A stretch of 48,552 nt of DNA from JAXHUH01 sp034211175 (GCA_034211175.1 JAXHUH010000043.1:1-48552), one strand, 5' to 3'; positions 35,248-43,161 are shown, counted from the first letter of the stretch. The notes: generated by a model from the letters alone, not told the origin. Translations and numbers: made by a program.

Positions 35248-36336
35248 GTGCCCATCCAACCCGTCTACAACCGCCGACTGTTCCTCCGTCGTGGTGCCGC
35301 CACCGCCGGCCTCGTCGCCGGCGCCGGCTCCCTGTCCGCCCTCCTCGGTGCGTGCGGCGGGGACGACGACGACACCGCGACGACCACCACCGCCGGGGAC
35401 GGCACGTCGCCGTCGACGACCGCGGCGGGCGGGGGCGAGCTGACGACGATGTCGTACCAGCTGTCGTGGCTGCCGACCGTCGAGCACGCCGGCACGTGGC
35501 TGGCGCTCGAGAACGGCTACTACACCGAGGGCGGCCTCGACGTCACACCGGTGCCGGGCGGGCCGAACGTCGCCACGACGGCCAACGTCGTGTCGGGCAG
35601 CGCCCTGGTCGGCGCGGACGGCTCCGACAACGTCGGCCAGGCCGTGCTCGAGGGTGCGCCGCTGAAGGTGTTCGGGGCCCGCCTGCAGAAGAACCCGCTG
35701 TGCATCATGAGCCTGGCCGAGTCCCCGATCACGACCCCGCAGGAGCTGATCGGCAAGACCATCGGCGTGGCCCAGGGCAACCAGGTGCCGTGGCAGATCT
35801 TCCTCGCGCTCAACGAGATCGACGAGTCGGAGATCGACGTGGTGCCGGTCCAGTTCGACCCGGGCCCGACCGCCAACGGTGAGGTCGAGGGCCAGGTCGT
35901 GTTCTCGATCAACGAGCCCGCCCAGCTGGCGACCCAGGGCATCGAGACCACGACGATGCTCTTCGCCGACTTCGGCTACGCCATCTACGCGGGCTGCTAC
36001 TTCGCGACCGAGGAGACGATCGCCAACCAGGCCGACGTCCTCGCCGCGTTCCTCGGCGCCGAGCGGCGCGGGTTCGAGGACGTCCTGGCCGACCCGGCGC
36101 TCGCCGCCCAGCTCACGGTCGAGACCTACGGCGCCGACCAGGGCTTCGACCTCGATCAGCAGACGAACCAGGCCGGCCTGCTCGAGACCGTGATGGTGAC
36201 GCCCGCGACCGAGGCCGGCGGCCTGCTCGCCATGTCCGAGGAGGACATCGCCGCCAACGTCGAGACCCTGGGCGTCGCCGGGGTCGAGGTGACGGCCGAG
36301 CAGCTGTTCACGACCGAGATCCTCGACATGCTCTGA
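35248..36336 (+). CDS. NMT1/THI5-like substrate-binding lipoprotein
   Basis: A 362-residue extracytoplasmic binding protein. The signal has a twin-arginine motif (NRRLFLRRGAATAG) and a lipobox ending at Cys36 (LSALLGACGG), so it is probably exported folded by Tat and lipid-anchored. A Thr/Ser/Asp linker precedes the NMT1-like domain, with YQLSWLPTVEHAGTWLALEN, TPQELIGKTIGVAQGN and FADFGYAIYAGCYF. Relatives bind thiamin pyrimidine precursors, riboflavin, nitrate or sulfonates; the YQLSW...GYYTEGGLDV style is closest to the thiamin/riboflavin-precursor group, but the ligand is not proven. GTG 35248 has a perfect AGGAGGT upstream. Last gene of the importer operon. Confidence 0.9.
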   Translation: MPIQPVYNRRLFLRRGAATAGLVAGAGSLSALLGACGGDDDDTATTTTAGDGTSPSTTAAGGGELTTMSYQLSWLPTVEHAGTWLALENGYYTEGGLDVTPVPGGPNVATTANVVSGSALVGADGSDNVGQAVLEGAPLKVFGARLQKNPLCIMSLAESPITTPQELIGKTIGVAQGNQVPWQIFLALNEIDESEIDVVPVQFDPGPTANGEVEGQVVFSINEPAQLATQGIETTTMLFADFGYAIYAGCYFATEETIANQADVLAAFLGAERRGFEDVLADPALAAQLTVETYGADQGFDLDQQTNQAGLLETVMVTPATEAGGLLAMSEEDIAANVETLGVAGVEVTAEQLFTTEILDML

Positions 36337-36362
36337 GCCGGCACCCACCCGGCCCGACCCGA

Positions 36363-36406
36363 ACCGGCCCACCGGCCAGGCGCACCCGTCGCCCCGGTGG
36401 GCCGGT
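36363..36406 (+). terminator. 13-bp hairpin after the importer operon
   Basis: ACCGGCCCACCGG (36363-36375) and CCGGTGGGCCGGT (36394-36406) pair perfectly around 18 bases, starting 26 bases after the binding-protein stop. No T-run. Confidence 0.6.
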
Positions 36407-36486
36407 GCGCGTCGGTGCGGCTGCGCGTCGGTGCGGCTGCGCGTCGGTGCGGCTCCGTGTCGGCGCGGCTGCCTGTCGGCGCGGCT
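36407..36486. repeat. Five 16-base tandem repeats (VNTR-like)
   Basis: GCGCGTCGGTGCGGCT occurs three times without mismatch (36407-36454), followed by two variants (36455-36486). It lies in the gap between converging genes, directly against the terminator hairpin. Confidence 0.85.
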
Positions 36487-36496
36487 GCGGATCTGC

Positions 36497-37165
36497 TCAG
36501 CCGGGGCCCGCCCAGGTGGAGGCACCGACCGGGGCCAGCGAGCGGCGCAGCCGCAGCGGCTCGCCGTCGGCCGCGCAGTGGTCGTCCACGGTGTCGGCGA
36601 TCAGGTCGGCGAAGCGTCGGTAGCCGCGGGGGGTGAGGTGGAGCCCGTCGGCCGCGTGGAGGGACGGGCGCTCGCCGATGACCGGTTCCCAGTCGGCGAT
36701 GGCGACCCACGGCCGCCCGGCGGCCTGGCGCCGCAGCGCCTCGTTGAGCTCGACCAGCCGCTCGCTGCGCCCGACCCAGTCGCCCTGGGTGCTGACCCAC
36801 ACGATGCAGGCGGCGGCCGAGTGGTCCATCACCTCGGCGACCAGGGGCTCGTAACCGGCGGGGAACGTGAGGTCGTTGGTCCCGAGCTCGACCACGAGCA
36901 CGTCCGGGGCCTCGTGGCGGTCGTCGAGATCGCGCAGGACGTCGAGGGCGTCGTCGCCCGGGACCCGGTTGAGCAGACCGCGCCCGACGACCGCGTCGAC
37001 CGTGACCGACCACCCGTCCGCGGTCAGCTCGCGGCGCACGTCGGCGGCGGCCCCGTCGAGGAGCGAGTCGCCGACCAGGGCGACGCGGGGTGAGCGCTGC
37101 TGGCCCCGCGGCTCCGCCCCGGCCGGACGGCTCCCGGCCCCGGGATCGCCGACGGCCACGAGCAC
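36497..37165 (-). CDS. SGNH/GDSL-type hydrolase
   Basis: A secreted or membrane-anchored esterase/acylhydrolase. Block I is VALVGDSLLDG (nucleophile Ser), block III VVELGTNDLTF, and block V DGLHLTPRGYRRFAD with the catalytic Asp and His. From GTG 37165 the protein has 222 residues. The frame stays open upstream and encodes a basic stretch and Ala-rich hydrophobic helix (RRALALAAVAAASVLVAVG) that looks like a signal anchor, but no ATG, GTG or TTG precedes it. The true start is uncertain: either this GTG, leaving half a helix, or a non-standard start. Related enzymes deacetylate or transfer acyl groups on cell-surface polymers. Confidence 0.75.
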   Translation of the reverse strand: MLVAVGDPGAGSRPAGAEPRGQQRSPRVALVGDSLLDGAAADVRRELTADGWSVTVDAVVGRGLLNRVPGDDALDVLRDLDDRHEAPDVLVVELGTNDLTFPAGYEPLVAEVMDHSAAACIVWVSTQGDWVGRSERLVELNEALRRQAAGRPWVAIADWEPVIGERPSLHAADGLHLTPRGYRRFADLIADTVDDHCAADGEPLRLRRSLAPVGASTWAGPG

Positions 37166-37369
37166 CGACGCGGCCGCGACGGCGGCCAGCGCGAGCGCCC
37201 GCCGGGCCGCGCCGCGCCGGGCGCGACCGGCTGCCGCGTCACGGCGGGGACGAGGCGGTGTGACCTCGAAGCGGCGGTCGTCGGGCGCCGGGAGCCTCCC
37301 TCGTGGTGGACGGCCGGGGCCGTCCCGATCACGGCCCTGCCCGCCGCCGCACCGCCGGCGATCCGCCGA

Positions 37370-37531
37370 TCAGTGGTCGATGAGCCGTTCGGGCCTCCAA
37401 CTACCAGCATGGCCCGCCAGGCAGTGGAAGCGGACGCACAGGTCGCTCCGACCGTCGCCCTCGATGCCCTCGACGAGCGACGGCCAGATGAGGACCTCGG
37501 CCGCACAACCGTCGCACCAGATGCTGAACAT
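37370..37531 (-). CDS. Small two-CxxC-like protein
   Basis: A 53-residue protein reading MFSIWCDGCAAEVLIWP at the start and CVRFHCLAGHAGSWRPERL at the end. CDGC plus the later Cys and His residues could form a zinc-ribbon-like site. Small actinobacterial proteins of this type are widespread but uncharacterised. ATG 37531 has GGGAGG four bases upstream; a longer frame from 37612 crosses the operator and is not used. It is divergent from the MocR regulator and may be under its control. Confidence 0.6.
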   Translation of the reverse strand: MFSIWCDGCAAEVLIWPSLVEGIEGDGRSDLCVRFHCLAGHAGSWRPERLIDH

Positions 37532-37546
37532 GACGCCTCCCGGCAA

Positions 37547-37606
37547 GATTGGATCACTGGATGGCACAGTGTTGCCACGATTGGACCTTCCGCTGTAGGT
37601 CCAATC
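37547..37606. promoter_or_regulatory. MocR-type operator: direct plus inverted half-sites
   Basis: GATTGGATC (37547-37555) and GATTGGACC (37579-37587) are direct repeats 32 bases apart, about three helical turns. GGTCCAATC (37598-37606) is the perfect inverse of the second. Paired direct repeats plus an inverted site are typical of MocR/GabR-type regulators. The array covers the -35 region of the leaderless mocR promoter and the upstream region of the divergent small gene, so autoregulation is likely. Confidence 0.55.
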
Positions 37607-37611
37607 CGGCA

Positions 37612-37617
37612 TAGGGT
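37612..37617 (+). promoter_or_regulatory. -10 box of a leaderless mocR-type promoter
   Basis: TAGGGT lies six bases before ATG 37624, and no ribosome site is present. The operator palindrome ends just upstream. Confidence 0.4.
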
Positions 37618-37623
37618 GGCCGG

Positions 37624-39093
37624 ATGGAAGCCGCCGCCCTGCGCGCCTCGCTGACCGACGACGCCCGTGGCGAACGGCCGCTGTTCCGGGTCCTGGCCGA
37701 CGAGCTCGCCGAGCGCATCCGTGAGGGCGAGCTCGCCGCCGACACCCGGCTCCCGGCCGAGCGCACCCTGGCCCGCCAGCTGGCGGTGAGCCGGGGCACC
37801 GTGGTCGCGGCCTACGACGAGCTGCGCGCCGCCGGGCTCGTCGCCACCCGCCAGGGCAGCGGGACGGTGGTGGCCCGGGGCCACACGACGCTCAGCGGGC
37901 CGCGGGAGGCGGAGCTGGCCCGGCTGCTGCGCTCCGACCACGGGCTGACCTCGCTGATGACCCCGGGCACCGCGATCGACATGCGGGCCGCCCACCTCCC
38001 CGACCTGCGCGACCTGCCGGCCGCGGCGTTCGACCTGGCGCCGGTCGTGCCGGACCTGCTCCGCTCGCACGGCTACCACCGCGACGGCACCGACCGGCTC
38101 CGCATCGCCATCGCCTCCCACCTCACCCGCACCGACCGCCCGACCAGCCCGGAGGAGATCCTGGTCACGACCGGTGCGCAGCAGGCGATCTGGCTGGTCG
38201 TGTGCCTGCTCGTCGAGCGCGGGGGCACCGTCGTCGTGCCCGAGCTGTGCTACCCCGGTGCGCTCGACGCGCTGCGCAGCACCGATGCCCGCATCCGGTC
38301 GGTCCCGGTCGGGCCGCGGGGCGTGGACGTCGACGCGCTCGACCGGATCGTGCGGACGGAGCAGCCGCGGCTCGTCTACCTCGACCCGACCGCGCAGAAC
38401 CCGACGGGCCGGACGATGCCGGCCCACGCCCGCCGCCGACTGGTCCGCCTGGCCCCGGAGTGGTCCACCCTGGTCGTCGAGGACAACACGCTGGCACCGA
38501 TCCACCTCGGCAACCCGCCGCCGCCGTCGTTGTCGGCGATCGCCGGTGAGGCCGGCGGCGAGCTGCCGGTGATGACGGTCGGCTCGGCCAGCAAGTGGCT
38601 GTGGGGTGGCCTGCGGGTCGGGTGGATCCGCGGCCCGGGCCCCCTGCTCGAGCGGCTGGCCCGCATGAAGGCGGTGATGGACCTGGCGTCGTCGGTGCCC
38701 GGCCAGATCATCGCCGCCCGCCTCCTCGACGACGCCGACACGATCCTGGCCGGCCGCCTGGTGGAGGTCCGCCGCCGCTACGACGCCCTGGCGGACAGCG
38801 TGAGCCAGCTCCTCCCCGACTGGGAGTGGACCGAGCCGGACGGCGGCCTGTCGCTGTGGGTGCGGCTACCGGACGGTGCGAGCAGCTTCGACCTGGTGGC
38901 CGAGGCGTCCCGCAACGGGGTCGCGGTGGCCCCGGGGCCGGTGTCGTCGACCGAGAGCCGCCACGTCGACCACCTGCGCCTTCCGTACTGCCAGCCGCCG
39001 GACGTGGCCCGCGAGGCGGTCGCCCGCTTGGCCCGGTCGTGGGACGAGGTCCGCCGCCGCCACACCGGCCTCGCCCCCGCCGCCCGCGTCTGA
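37624..39093 (+). CDS. MocR family PLP-dependent transcriptional regulator
   Basis: A 489-residue fusion of a GntR winged helix (residues about 15-85; LPAERTLARQLAVSRGTVVAA) with an aminotransferase-like domain. That domain carries TTGAQQAIWLVVCLL, DPTAQNPTGRTMP and the PLP Lys324 in VGSASKWLWGGLRVG. MocR proteins sense PLP or amino acids such as GABA and regulate vitamin B6, GABA or transport genes, often divergently. PdxR is one member, but no pdxST genes are nearby, so I do not use that name. The start ATG 37624 fits the leaderless promoter. Its operator faces the small Cys protein gene. Confidence 0.92.
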   Translation: MEAAALRASLTDDARGERPLFRVLADELAERIREGELAADTRLPAERTLARQLAVSRGTVVAAYDELRAAGLVATRQGSGTVVARGHTTLSGPREAELARLLRSDHGLTSLMTPGTAIDMRAAHLPDLRDLPAAAFDLAPVVPDLLRSHGYHRDGTDRLRIAIASHLTRTDRPTSPEEILVTTGAQQAIWLVVCLLVERGGTVVVPELCYPGALDALRSTDARIRSVPVGPRGVDVDALDRIVRTEQPRLVYLDPTAQNPTGRTMPAHARRRLVRLAPEWSTLVVEDNTLAPIHLGNPPPPSLSAIAGEAGGELPVMTVGSASKWLWGGLRVGWIRGPGPLLERLARMKAVMDLASSVPGQIIAARLLDDADTILAGRLVEVRRRYDALADSVSQLLPDWEWTEPDGGLSLWVRLPDGASSFDLVAEASRNGVAVAPGPVSSTESRHVDHLRLPYCQPPDVAREAVARLARSWDEVRRRHTGLAPAARV

Positions 39094-39110
39094 CCCACCC
39101 CGCCGCCCGG

Positions 39111-39231
39111 CCACCACCCGAACTGGACCCCGCCAACGACCACCCGTGGCACCCTGCGCGGTCCAGAACGACCACCACCCGAACTGGACCCCGCCAACGA
39201 CCACCCGTGGCACCCTGCGCGGTCCAGAACG
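39111..39231. repeat. Perfect 61-base tandem duplication
   Basis: The 61-base unit starting at 39111 is repeated at 39172 with 60 identical bases. Each unit contains CTGGACC and GGTCCAG arms about 35 bases apart and an inner CCAC/GTGG hairpin, so each copy can fold. It lies between the mocR stop and the paaI-like promoter; it may be a doubled terminator or a small intergenic repeat element. Confidence 0.85.
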
Positions 39232-39272
39232 GGGTGGGGGTGGGGAGTTCGTGGCGGGTCGGGGGGCGGGGC

Positions 39273-39278
39273 TACGGT
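39273..39278 (+). promoter_or_regulatory. -10 box of a leaderless thioesterase promoter
   Basis: TACGGT is followed by seven bases and then GTG 39286, with no ribosome site. Same arrangement as hisA. Confidence 0.4.
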
Positions 39279-39285
39279 CCGGGCC

Positions 39286-39753
39286 GTGCCGGCCGACCCG
39301 TCGCTGCCCCCGGAGCAAGCCCGTCGCCTCGACGAGCTGTTCCGCTCCGACCGGTGGGCCGGTGAGCTGGGTGCCGAGCTCGTGACCTGGGGTGGCGGCA
39401 CCGCCGAGGTCGCCCTCCGAACCGGCGAGCGCCACCACAACTTCGGTGGACTGGTCCACGGCGGGGTCCTGTTCTCGCTGGCCGACGTGGCCCTGTCCTA
39501 CGCATCGAACTCGTGGGGACGGGTCGCACTCGCCCTCGGGGTCGACGCCCAGTTCCTGCGGGCGGCCGGCACGGGACGGCTCGTCGCCCGGGCCACCGAG
39601 GTGTCGCGCACCCGCCGCACCGGGGCGTACCGCCTCGAGGTCCACGAGGGCGCCGACCGACTGGTGGCCACGTTCAGCGGCCTCACGTTCCGCACCGACG
39701 AGTGGCACTTCGGCGACGACGCCTGGCCGGCCCCCTGGGTCGCCGCGCACTGA
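39286..39753 (+). CDS. PaaI-type hotdog thioesterase
   Basis: A 155-residue hotdog-fold acyl-CoA thioesterase. The core HHNFGGLVHGGVLFSLADVA has the Asn, His-Gly-Gly and Asp of the PaaI active site. RTGAYRLEVHEGADRLVATF supplies the later strands. Such enzymes hydrolyse aromatic or short acyl-CoAs, preventing CoA trapping. There are no phenylacetate genes here, so the PaaI name describes the fold only. It precedes a second hotdog gene by about 70 bases, suggesting a shared role in CoA-ester handling. GTG 39286 is the only good start and fits a leaderless transcript. Confidence 0.88.
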   Translation: MPADPSLPPEQARRLDELFRSDRWAGELGAELVTWGGGTAEVALRTGERHHNFGGLVHGGVLFSLADVALSYASNSWGRVALALGVDAQFLRAAGTGRLVARATEVSRTRRTGAYRLEVHEGADRLVATFSGLTFRTDEWHFGDDAWPAPWVAAH

Positions 39754-39822
39754 GCCCGAGCCGGGCCCGACGTCCCGACACGACCGCCGAGAGCCGACCG
39801 ACCCACCGAGTTGAGGACTGCT

Positions 39823-40266
39823 GTGGAACCGAACGTCACCGTTGCGGACATCGAGCGCTTCGCCGCCACCGACCTGCCGTTCTGCGCCACGTTCGGCATC
39901 AGCTGCGAGGCGGTGGGCGACGGCGAGGCGACGGCCCGCTTCCGCTACGACCCGAAGTTCATCCGCCCGCCCGACTTCGTGTGCGGGCCGGTGATGATGG
40001 CGCTGGCCGACGCCGCCCTCTACTTCGCCATCTTCACCCGACTCGGCATCGTCCCCCTGGCCCTCACGAACGAGCTCACGACGTCGTTCCTCCGCCCGGC
40101 CCGCGACACCGACCTGCTCGGCCGCGCCCGCCTCCTCAAGCTCGGCCGCCGCGTCGCCGTCGGCACCGTCGACATCACCGCGGACGGCGACCCCACCCGC
40201 CCCATCGCCCACTCCCTCGGCAGCTACGTCCTCCCCGACGAGCACACCACCCGCCCCCCGACCTGA
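39823..40266 (+). CDS. Hotdog-fold thioesterase-like protein
   Basis: A 147-residue protein with a second hotdog domain: IRPPDFVCGPVMMALADAAL corresponds to the HGG...AD helix of PaaI proteins but has CGP in place of HGG. NELTTSFLRPARDTDLLGRA and VAVGTVDITADGDPTRPIAH follow in the expected order. The loss of the His-Gly-Gly suggests altered catalysis, although the helix Asp is kept. GTG 39823 has GAGGA five bases upstream; the TTG at 39811 overlaps that ribosome site. Function is unknown, probably tied to the preceding thioesterase. Confidence 0.78.
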   Translation: MEPNVTVADIERFAATDLPFCATFGISCEAVGDGEATARFRYDPKFIRPPDFVCGPVMMALADAALYFAIFTRLGIVPLALTNELTTSFLRPARDTDLLGRARLLKLGRRVAVGTVDITADGDPTRPIAHSLGSYVLPDEHTTRPPT

Positions 40267-40649
40267 CCCGGCCCGGCGGCGTGGGCCATCGATGACCAGG
40301 CGCGGCGACAGACCCGCAACGGACGAGCTGACAGGTCCCCGATCGGCCGACCGTCCACACCCGGCCGACACGCCCGAGCGACCACGAACACACCACAACA
40401 GGCGGACCGGCGAGCCGCCCCGGCCAACCGACCACACCGGGCGACGCGGCCGGGCGAGCGCCGACCGGATCTTGCGGGATCCCCCCCGAACGCCCGGCAC
40501 CCCGGCACGCGCAACATCCGGGCGCCGGTCGCACGCCGTCGAAGCGTCGAGCGCAGCGAGACCTGCTTCGACGGAACCAGAGGACAGCCCGCCGCAGGCG
40601 GACAGCGCAGTCCCTCACACGGGCTCGCCAGAGCCCGTGCCTGACGAAG
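40267..40649. other. 383-base gap with four hairpins at its right end
   Basis: No convincing gene. Four consecutive inverted repeats lie at 40536-40574 (CCGTCGAAGC/GCTTCGACGG), 40587-40603, 40618-40639 (CACGGGCTC/GAGCCCGTG) and 40640-40654 (CCTGAC/GTCAGG). The last overlaps the ligase stop. They probably end transcription from both sides. The left part is plain GC-rich sequence. Confidence 0.6.
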
Positions 40650-42293
40650 TCAGGCCGTGACTTCCTCCGTGAGGCCGAGCTCGTCCATCGACGTCTGGCG
40701 CATCAGGTACTTCTGGACCTTGCCGGTCACCGTCATCGGGAAGCCGTCGACCAGCTTCACGTAGTGGGGCACCTTGAAGTGGGCGATGCGCTCCCGGCAG
40801 TAGCCGGTGACGTCGTCCTCGGTCAGCGTCGAGCCCTCCCGCGCCTGGACCCACGCCATCACCGCCTCCCCGTAGCGGGGGTCGGGCACGCCGATGACCT
40901 GCACGTCGACGATGTCGGGGTGGGAGTGGAGGAACTCCTCGACCTCGCGCGGGTACACGTTCTCGCCGCCGCGGATGATCATGTCCTTGATCCGCCCGAC
41001 GATGTTGACGTAGCCGTCGTCGTCCATCGTCGCCAGGTCCCCGGTGTGCATCCAGCCCTCGGCGTCGATCGCCTCGGCGGTGCGCTCCGGGTCGTCCCAG
41101 TAGCCCTTCATCACGGAGTAGCCCCGCGTGCAGAACTCGCCCGCCGTGCCCCGGGGGACGACGTCACCGGTCTCCGGGTCGACGATGCGGATCTCGACGT
41201 GGGGGTGGACCCGACCGACGGTGGCGCACCGGTGGTCGATGTCGTCGTCGGGGCCCGTCTGGGTCGACACCGGCGACGTCTCGGTCATCCCGTAGCAGAT
41301 GGTCACGTCACCGATGCCCATCCGCTCGATGCACTGCTTCATCACCTCGACCGGGCACGACGAGCCGGCCATGATCCCGGTGCGCAGCGACGACAGGTCG
41401 AAGCTGTCGAAGTCGGGGTGGCCGAGCTCGGCGATGAACATCGTCGGGACGCCGTAGAGGCTGGTGCAGCCCTCCTCCGACACCGCGGCCAGAACTGCGC
41501 CCGGGTCGAACGAGTCGCTCGGCACGACCATCGTCGCGCCGTGGGTCAGGCAACCGAGGTTGCCCATCACCATGCCGAAGCAGTGGTAGAAGGGCACCGG
41601 GATGCACACCCGGTCGGTGTGGCGGTACCCGCAGCCCCGGCCGACGAAGTAGGCGTTGTTCAAGATGTTGCGGTGGGTGAGCGTGGCGCCCTTCGGGAAG
41701 CCGGTCGTGCCGCTCGTGTACTGGATGTTGATCGCGTCGTCGGGCGACAGGCTCCGCTCCCGACGGGCGAGCTGGTCCCGGCTGACGGTGCGGGCGATGT
41801 CGAGCAGCTCGTCCCACTCCGCGGACCACAGGTGGATCACGTGCTCGAGCGCCGGGGTCCGGGGCCGCACCTCGGCGACCATCGCCCGGTAGTCCGACGT
41901 CTTGAACGACGGCGCGGCGATCAACGTGCGACACGTCGACTGGTTGAGCGCGTACTCGAGCTCGTTCGTCCGGTACGCCGGGTTGATCGTCACCAGGATC
42001 ACGCCGATGCGGGCCGTCGCCAGCTGGATCAGCACCCACTCGGCGTAGTTCGGCGACCAGATGCCGAGACGGTCGCCGGGATCGAGGCCGAGGGCGATCA
42101 GCCCCCGCGCCAGCTCCTCGGTGGCCGCGTCGAGCTCGCCGTAGGTGTAGCGAACACCCTGGTGGCGGGCCACGAGCGCTTCCCGGTCGCGCCACGTGGA
42201 CGCGGCGCGCGCCAGGCAGGCGCCGATCGTCTCGTCGAGCAGCGGCACGTCCGTCGGCCCCGCGTCGTACGACAGCGTCTGCGCATCGGTCAT
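40650..42293 (-). CDS. AMP-binding acyl-CoA ligase
   Basis: A 547-residue member of the ANL superfamily that adenylates a carboxylic acid and forms the CoA thioester. The P-loop-like motif IQYTSGTTGFPKGATLTHRN (one motif) is followed by VPFYHCFGMVMG, ICYGMTETSPVST, GWMHTGDLATMDDDGYVNI, GRIKDMIIRGGENVYPREVE and the C-terminal catalytic Lys in MTVTGKVQKYLM. The N-terminal part is typical of medium- to long-chain fatty acid ligases (FadD type), but substrate cannot be fixed. ATG 42293 is preferred, seven bases after GGGGGA; the larger frame is a shadow. The ECF sigma gene precedes it on the same strand after a strong hairpin. Confidence 0.92.
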   Translation of the reverse strand: MTDAQTLSYDAGPTDVPLLDETIGACLARAASTWRDREALVARHQGVRYTYGELDAATEELARGLIALGLDPGDRLGIWSPNYAEWVLIQLATARIGVILVTINPAYRTNELEYALNQSTCRTLIAAPSFKTSDYRAMVAEVRPRTPALEHVIHLWSAEWDELLDIARTVSRDQLARRERSLSPDDAINIQYTSGTTGFPKGATLTHRNILNNAYFVGRGCGYRHTDRVCIPVPFYHCFGMVMGNLGCLTHGATMVVPSDSFDPGAVLAAVSEEGCTSLYGVPTMFIAELGHPDFDSFDLSSLRTGIMAGSSCPVEVMKQCIERMGIGDVTICYGMTETSPVSTQTGPDDDIDHRCATVGRVHPHVEIRIVDPETGDVVPRGTAGEFCTRGYSVMKGYWDDPERTAEAIDAEGWMHTGDLATMDDDGYVNIVGRIKDMIIRGGENVYPREVEEFLHSHPDIVDVQVIGVPDPRYGEAVMAWVQAREGSTLTEDDVTGYCRERIAHFKVPHYVKLVDGFPMTVTGKVQKYLMRQTSMDELGLTEEVTA

Positions 42294-42436
42294 CGGCATG
42301 TCCCCCGCTCCCGGCCGCGTCGCGGCCGTATCCCCCCTCGCTGGCACACCGGACCGCAGCCCGGTTCGCGGAGGGTAGCCGAGGAGCGGCCGACGAGGGC
42401 GGCCGACCGAGTCGGCGTCGCCGTCGGGCGCGCGAG

Positions 42437-42480
42437 CCGGGCCGCTCCGGCACCAGGGGGGAGGGTCCGGAGCGGCCCGG
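42437..42480 (-). terminator. 14-bp hairpin between the ECF sigma and ligase genes
   Basis: CCGGGCCGCTCCGG (42437-42450) and CCGGAGCGGCCCGG (42467-42480) pair perfectly around a purine-rich 16-base loop. It follows the sigma stop by about 40 bases and probably separates the two transcripts. Confidence 0.6.
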
Positions 42481-42522
42481 GGGTCGCGCGTCGAGCCGGT
42501 GTCGGCCCGGGTCGTCGGAGGA

Positions 42523-43161
42523 TCAGGCCAGGGCCGCGACCTCGGGCATGTGCCGCATCGAGCGGAGCATCCGAAGGCGGGTCGGGCCGATGCTGCCGAC
42601 CGGCATCGACAGGCGCTCGGCGATCTCGACGTAGGTCGGCTCGCGATCGTCGAGCAGCAGGCCGACCAGCTGGCGGCTGCGCCCCGGCAGGCGGTCGACC
42701 GCGCGGTGGACCGCATCGGCCCGCTCGTCGGCCAGCAGTCGGGCGTCCGGCGGCTCGGACCGCACGTCCATCTCCTCGGGACCGAGGTCGGCGCCGTGCT
42801 GGCGCCGATGGCGCTGCTGGACCCGGACGCTCTCGCGCCGCGCCGTCGTCGCCAGCCATGCACCGACCCGCTCGGGATCGGCGATGCGGTCGACGTGGTC
42901 GAGCAGGCGCAGGAACGACGTCTGGCAGACGTCGGCGGCGTCCGCCTCGTCGAGGCCGGCCCGGCGGGCGACCCAGAACACGAGGTTGGAGTACCGCCGG
43001 TACACCTCCGACCACGCGTCCTGGCGGCCCGCGGCCGCCTCGGCGAGCAGCTCCTTCGTGTCGAGCTCCCGGACCCGCGCCACGGCACGCTCCGCGCTCC
43101 GCAGCGGACGCACCACGCCCATCTGCTGCTGAGGTGCCCCATCGATCATCGCGGCAGTCAC
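42523..43161 (-). CDS. ECF RNA polymerase sigma factor
   Basis: A 212-residue sigma factor with region 2 (AWSEVYRRYSNLVFWVARR, ADAADVCQTSFLRLLDHVD, RVGAWLATTARRESVR) and region 4 (VDRLPGRSRQLVGLLL, TYVEIAERLSMPVGSIGPTR). LGPEEMDV-like sequence forms the linker. Region 3 is absent, as in ECF factors. GTG 43161 has AAGGAG seven bases upstream; ATG 43149 is internal. No anti-sigma gene is adjacent, so it may be controlled transcriptionally or by a distant partner. In region 4 the helix ends GSIGPTRLRML, typical of actinobacterial ECF groups without anti-sigma neighbours. Confidence 0.9.
   Translation of the reverse strand: MTAAMIDGAPQQQMGVVRPLRSAERAVARVRELDTKELLAEAAAGRQDAWSEVYRRYSNLVFWVARRAGLDEADAADVCQTSFLRLLDHVDRIADPERVGAWLATTARRESVRVQQRHRRQHGADLGPEEMDVRSEPPDARLLADERADAVHRAVDRLPGRSRQLVGLLLDDREPTYVEIAERLSMPVGSIGPTRLRMLRSMRHMPEVAALA

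Noticed and set aside
37624..39093. Calling the MocR regulator PdxR
   Set aside because: There are no pdxS/pdxT genes adjacent and effector specificity cannot be read from the sequence.
39286..39753. Phenylacetate-pathway PaaI assignment
   Set aside because: The fold matches, but no paa genes are nearby, so no gene symbol is given.
40175..40660. Open frames on both strands in the 40.3-40.6 kb gap
   Set aside because: Low-complexity Arg/Pro/Gly peptides, no starts with ribosome sites, and they run through the terminator hairpins.
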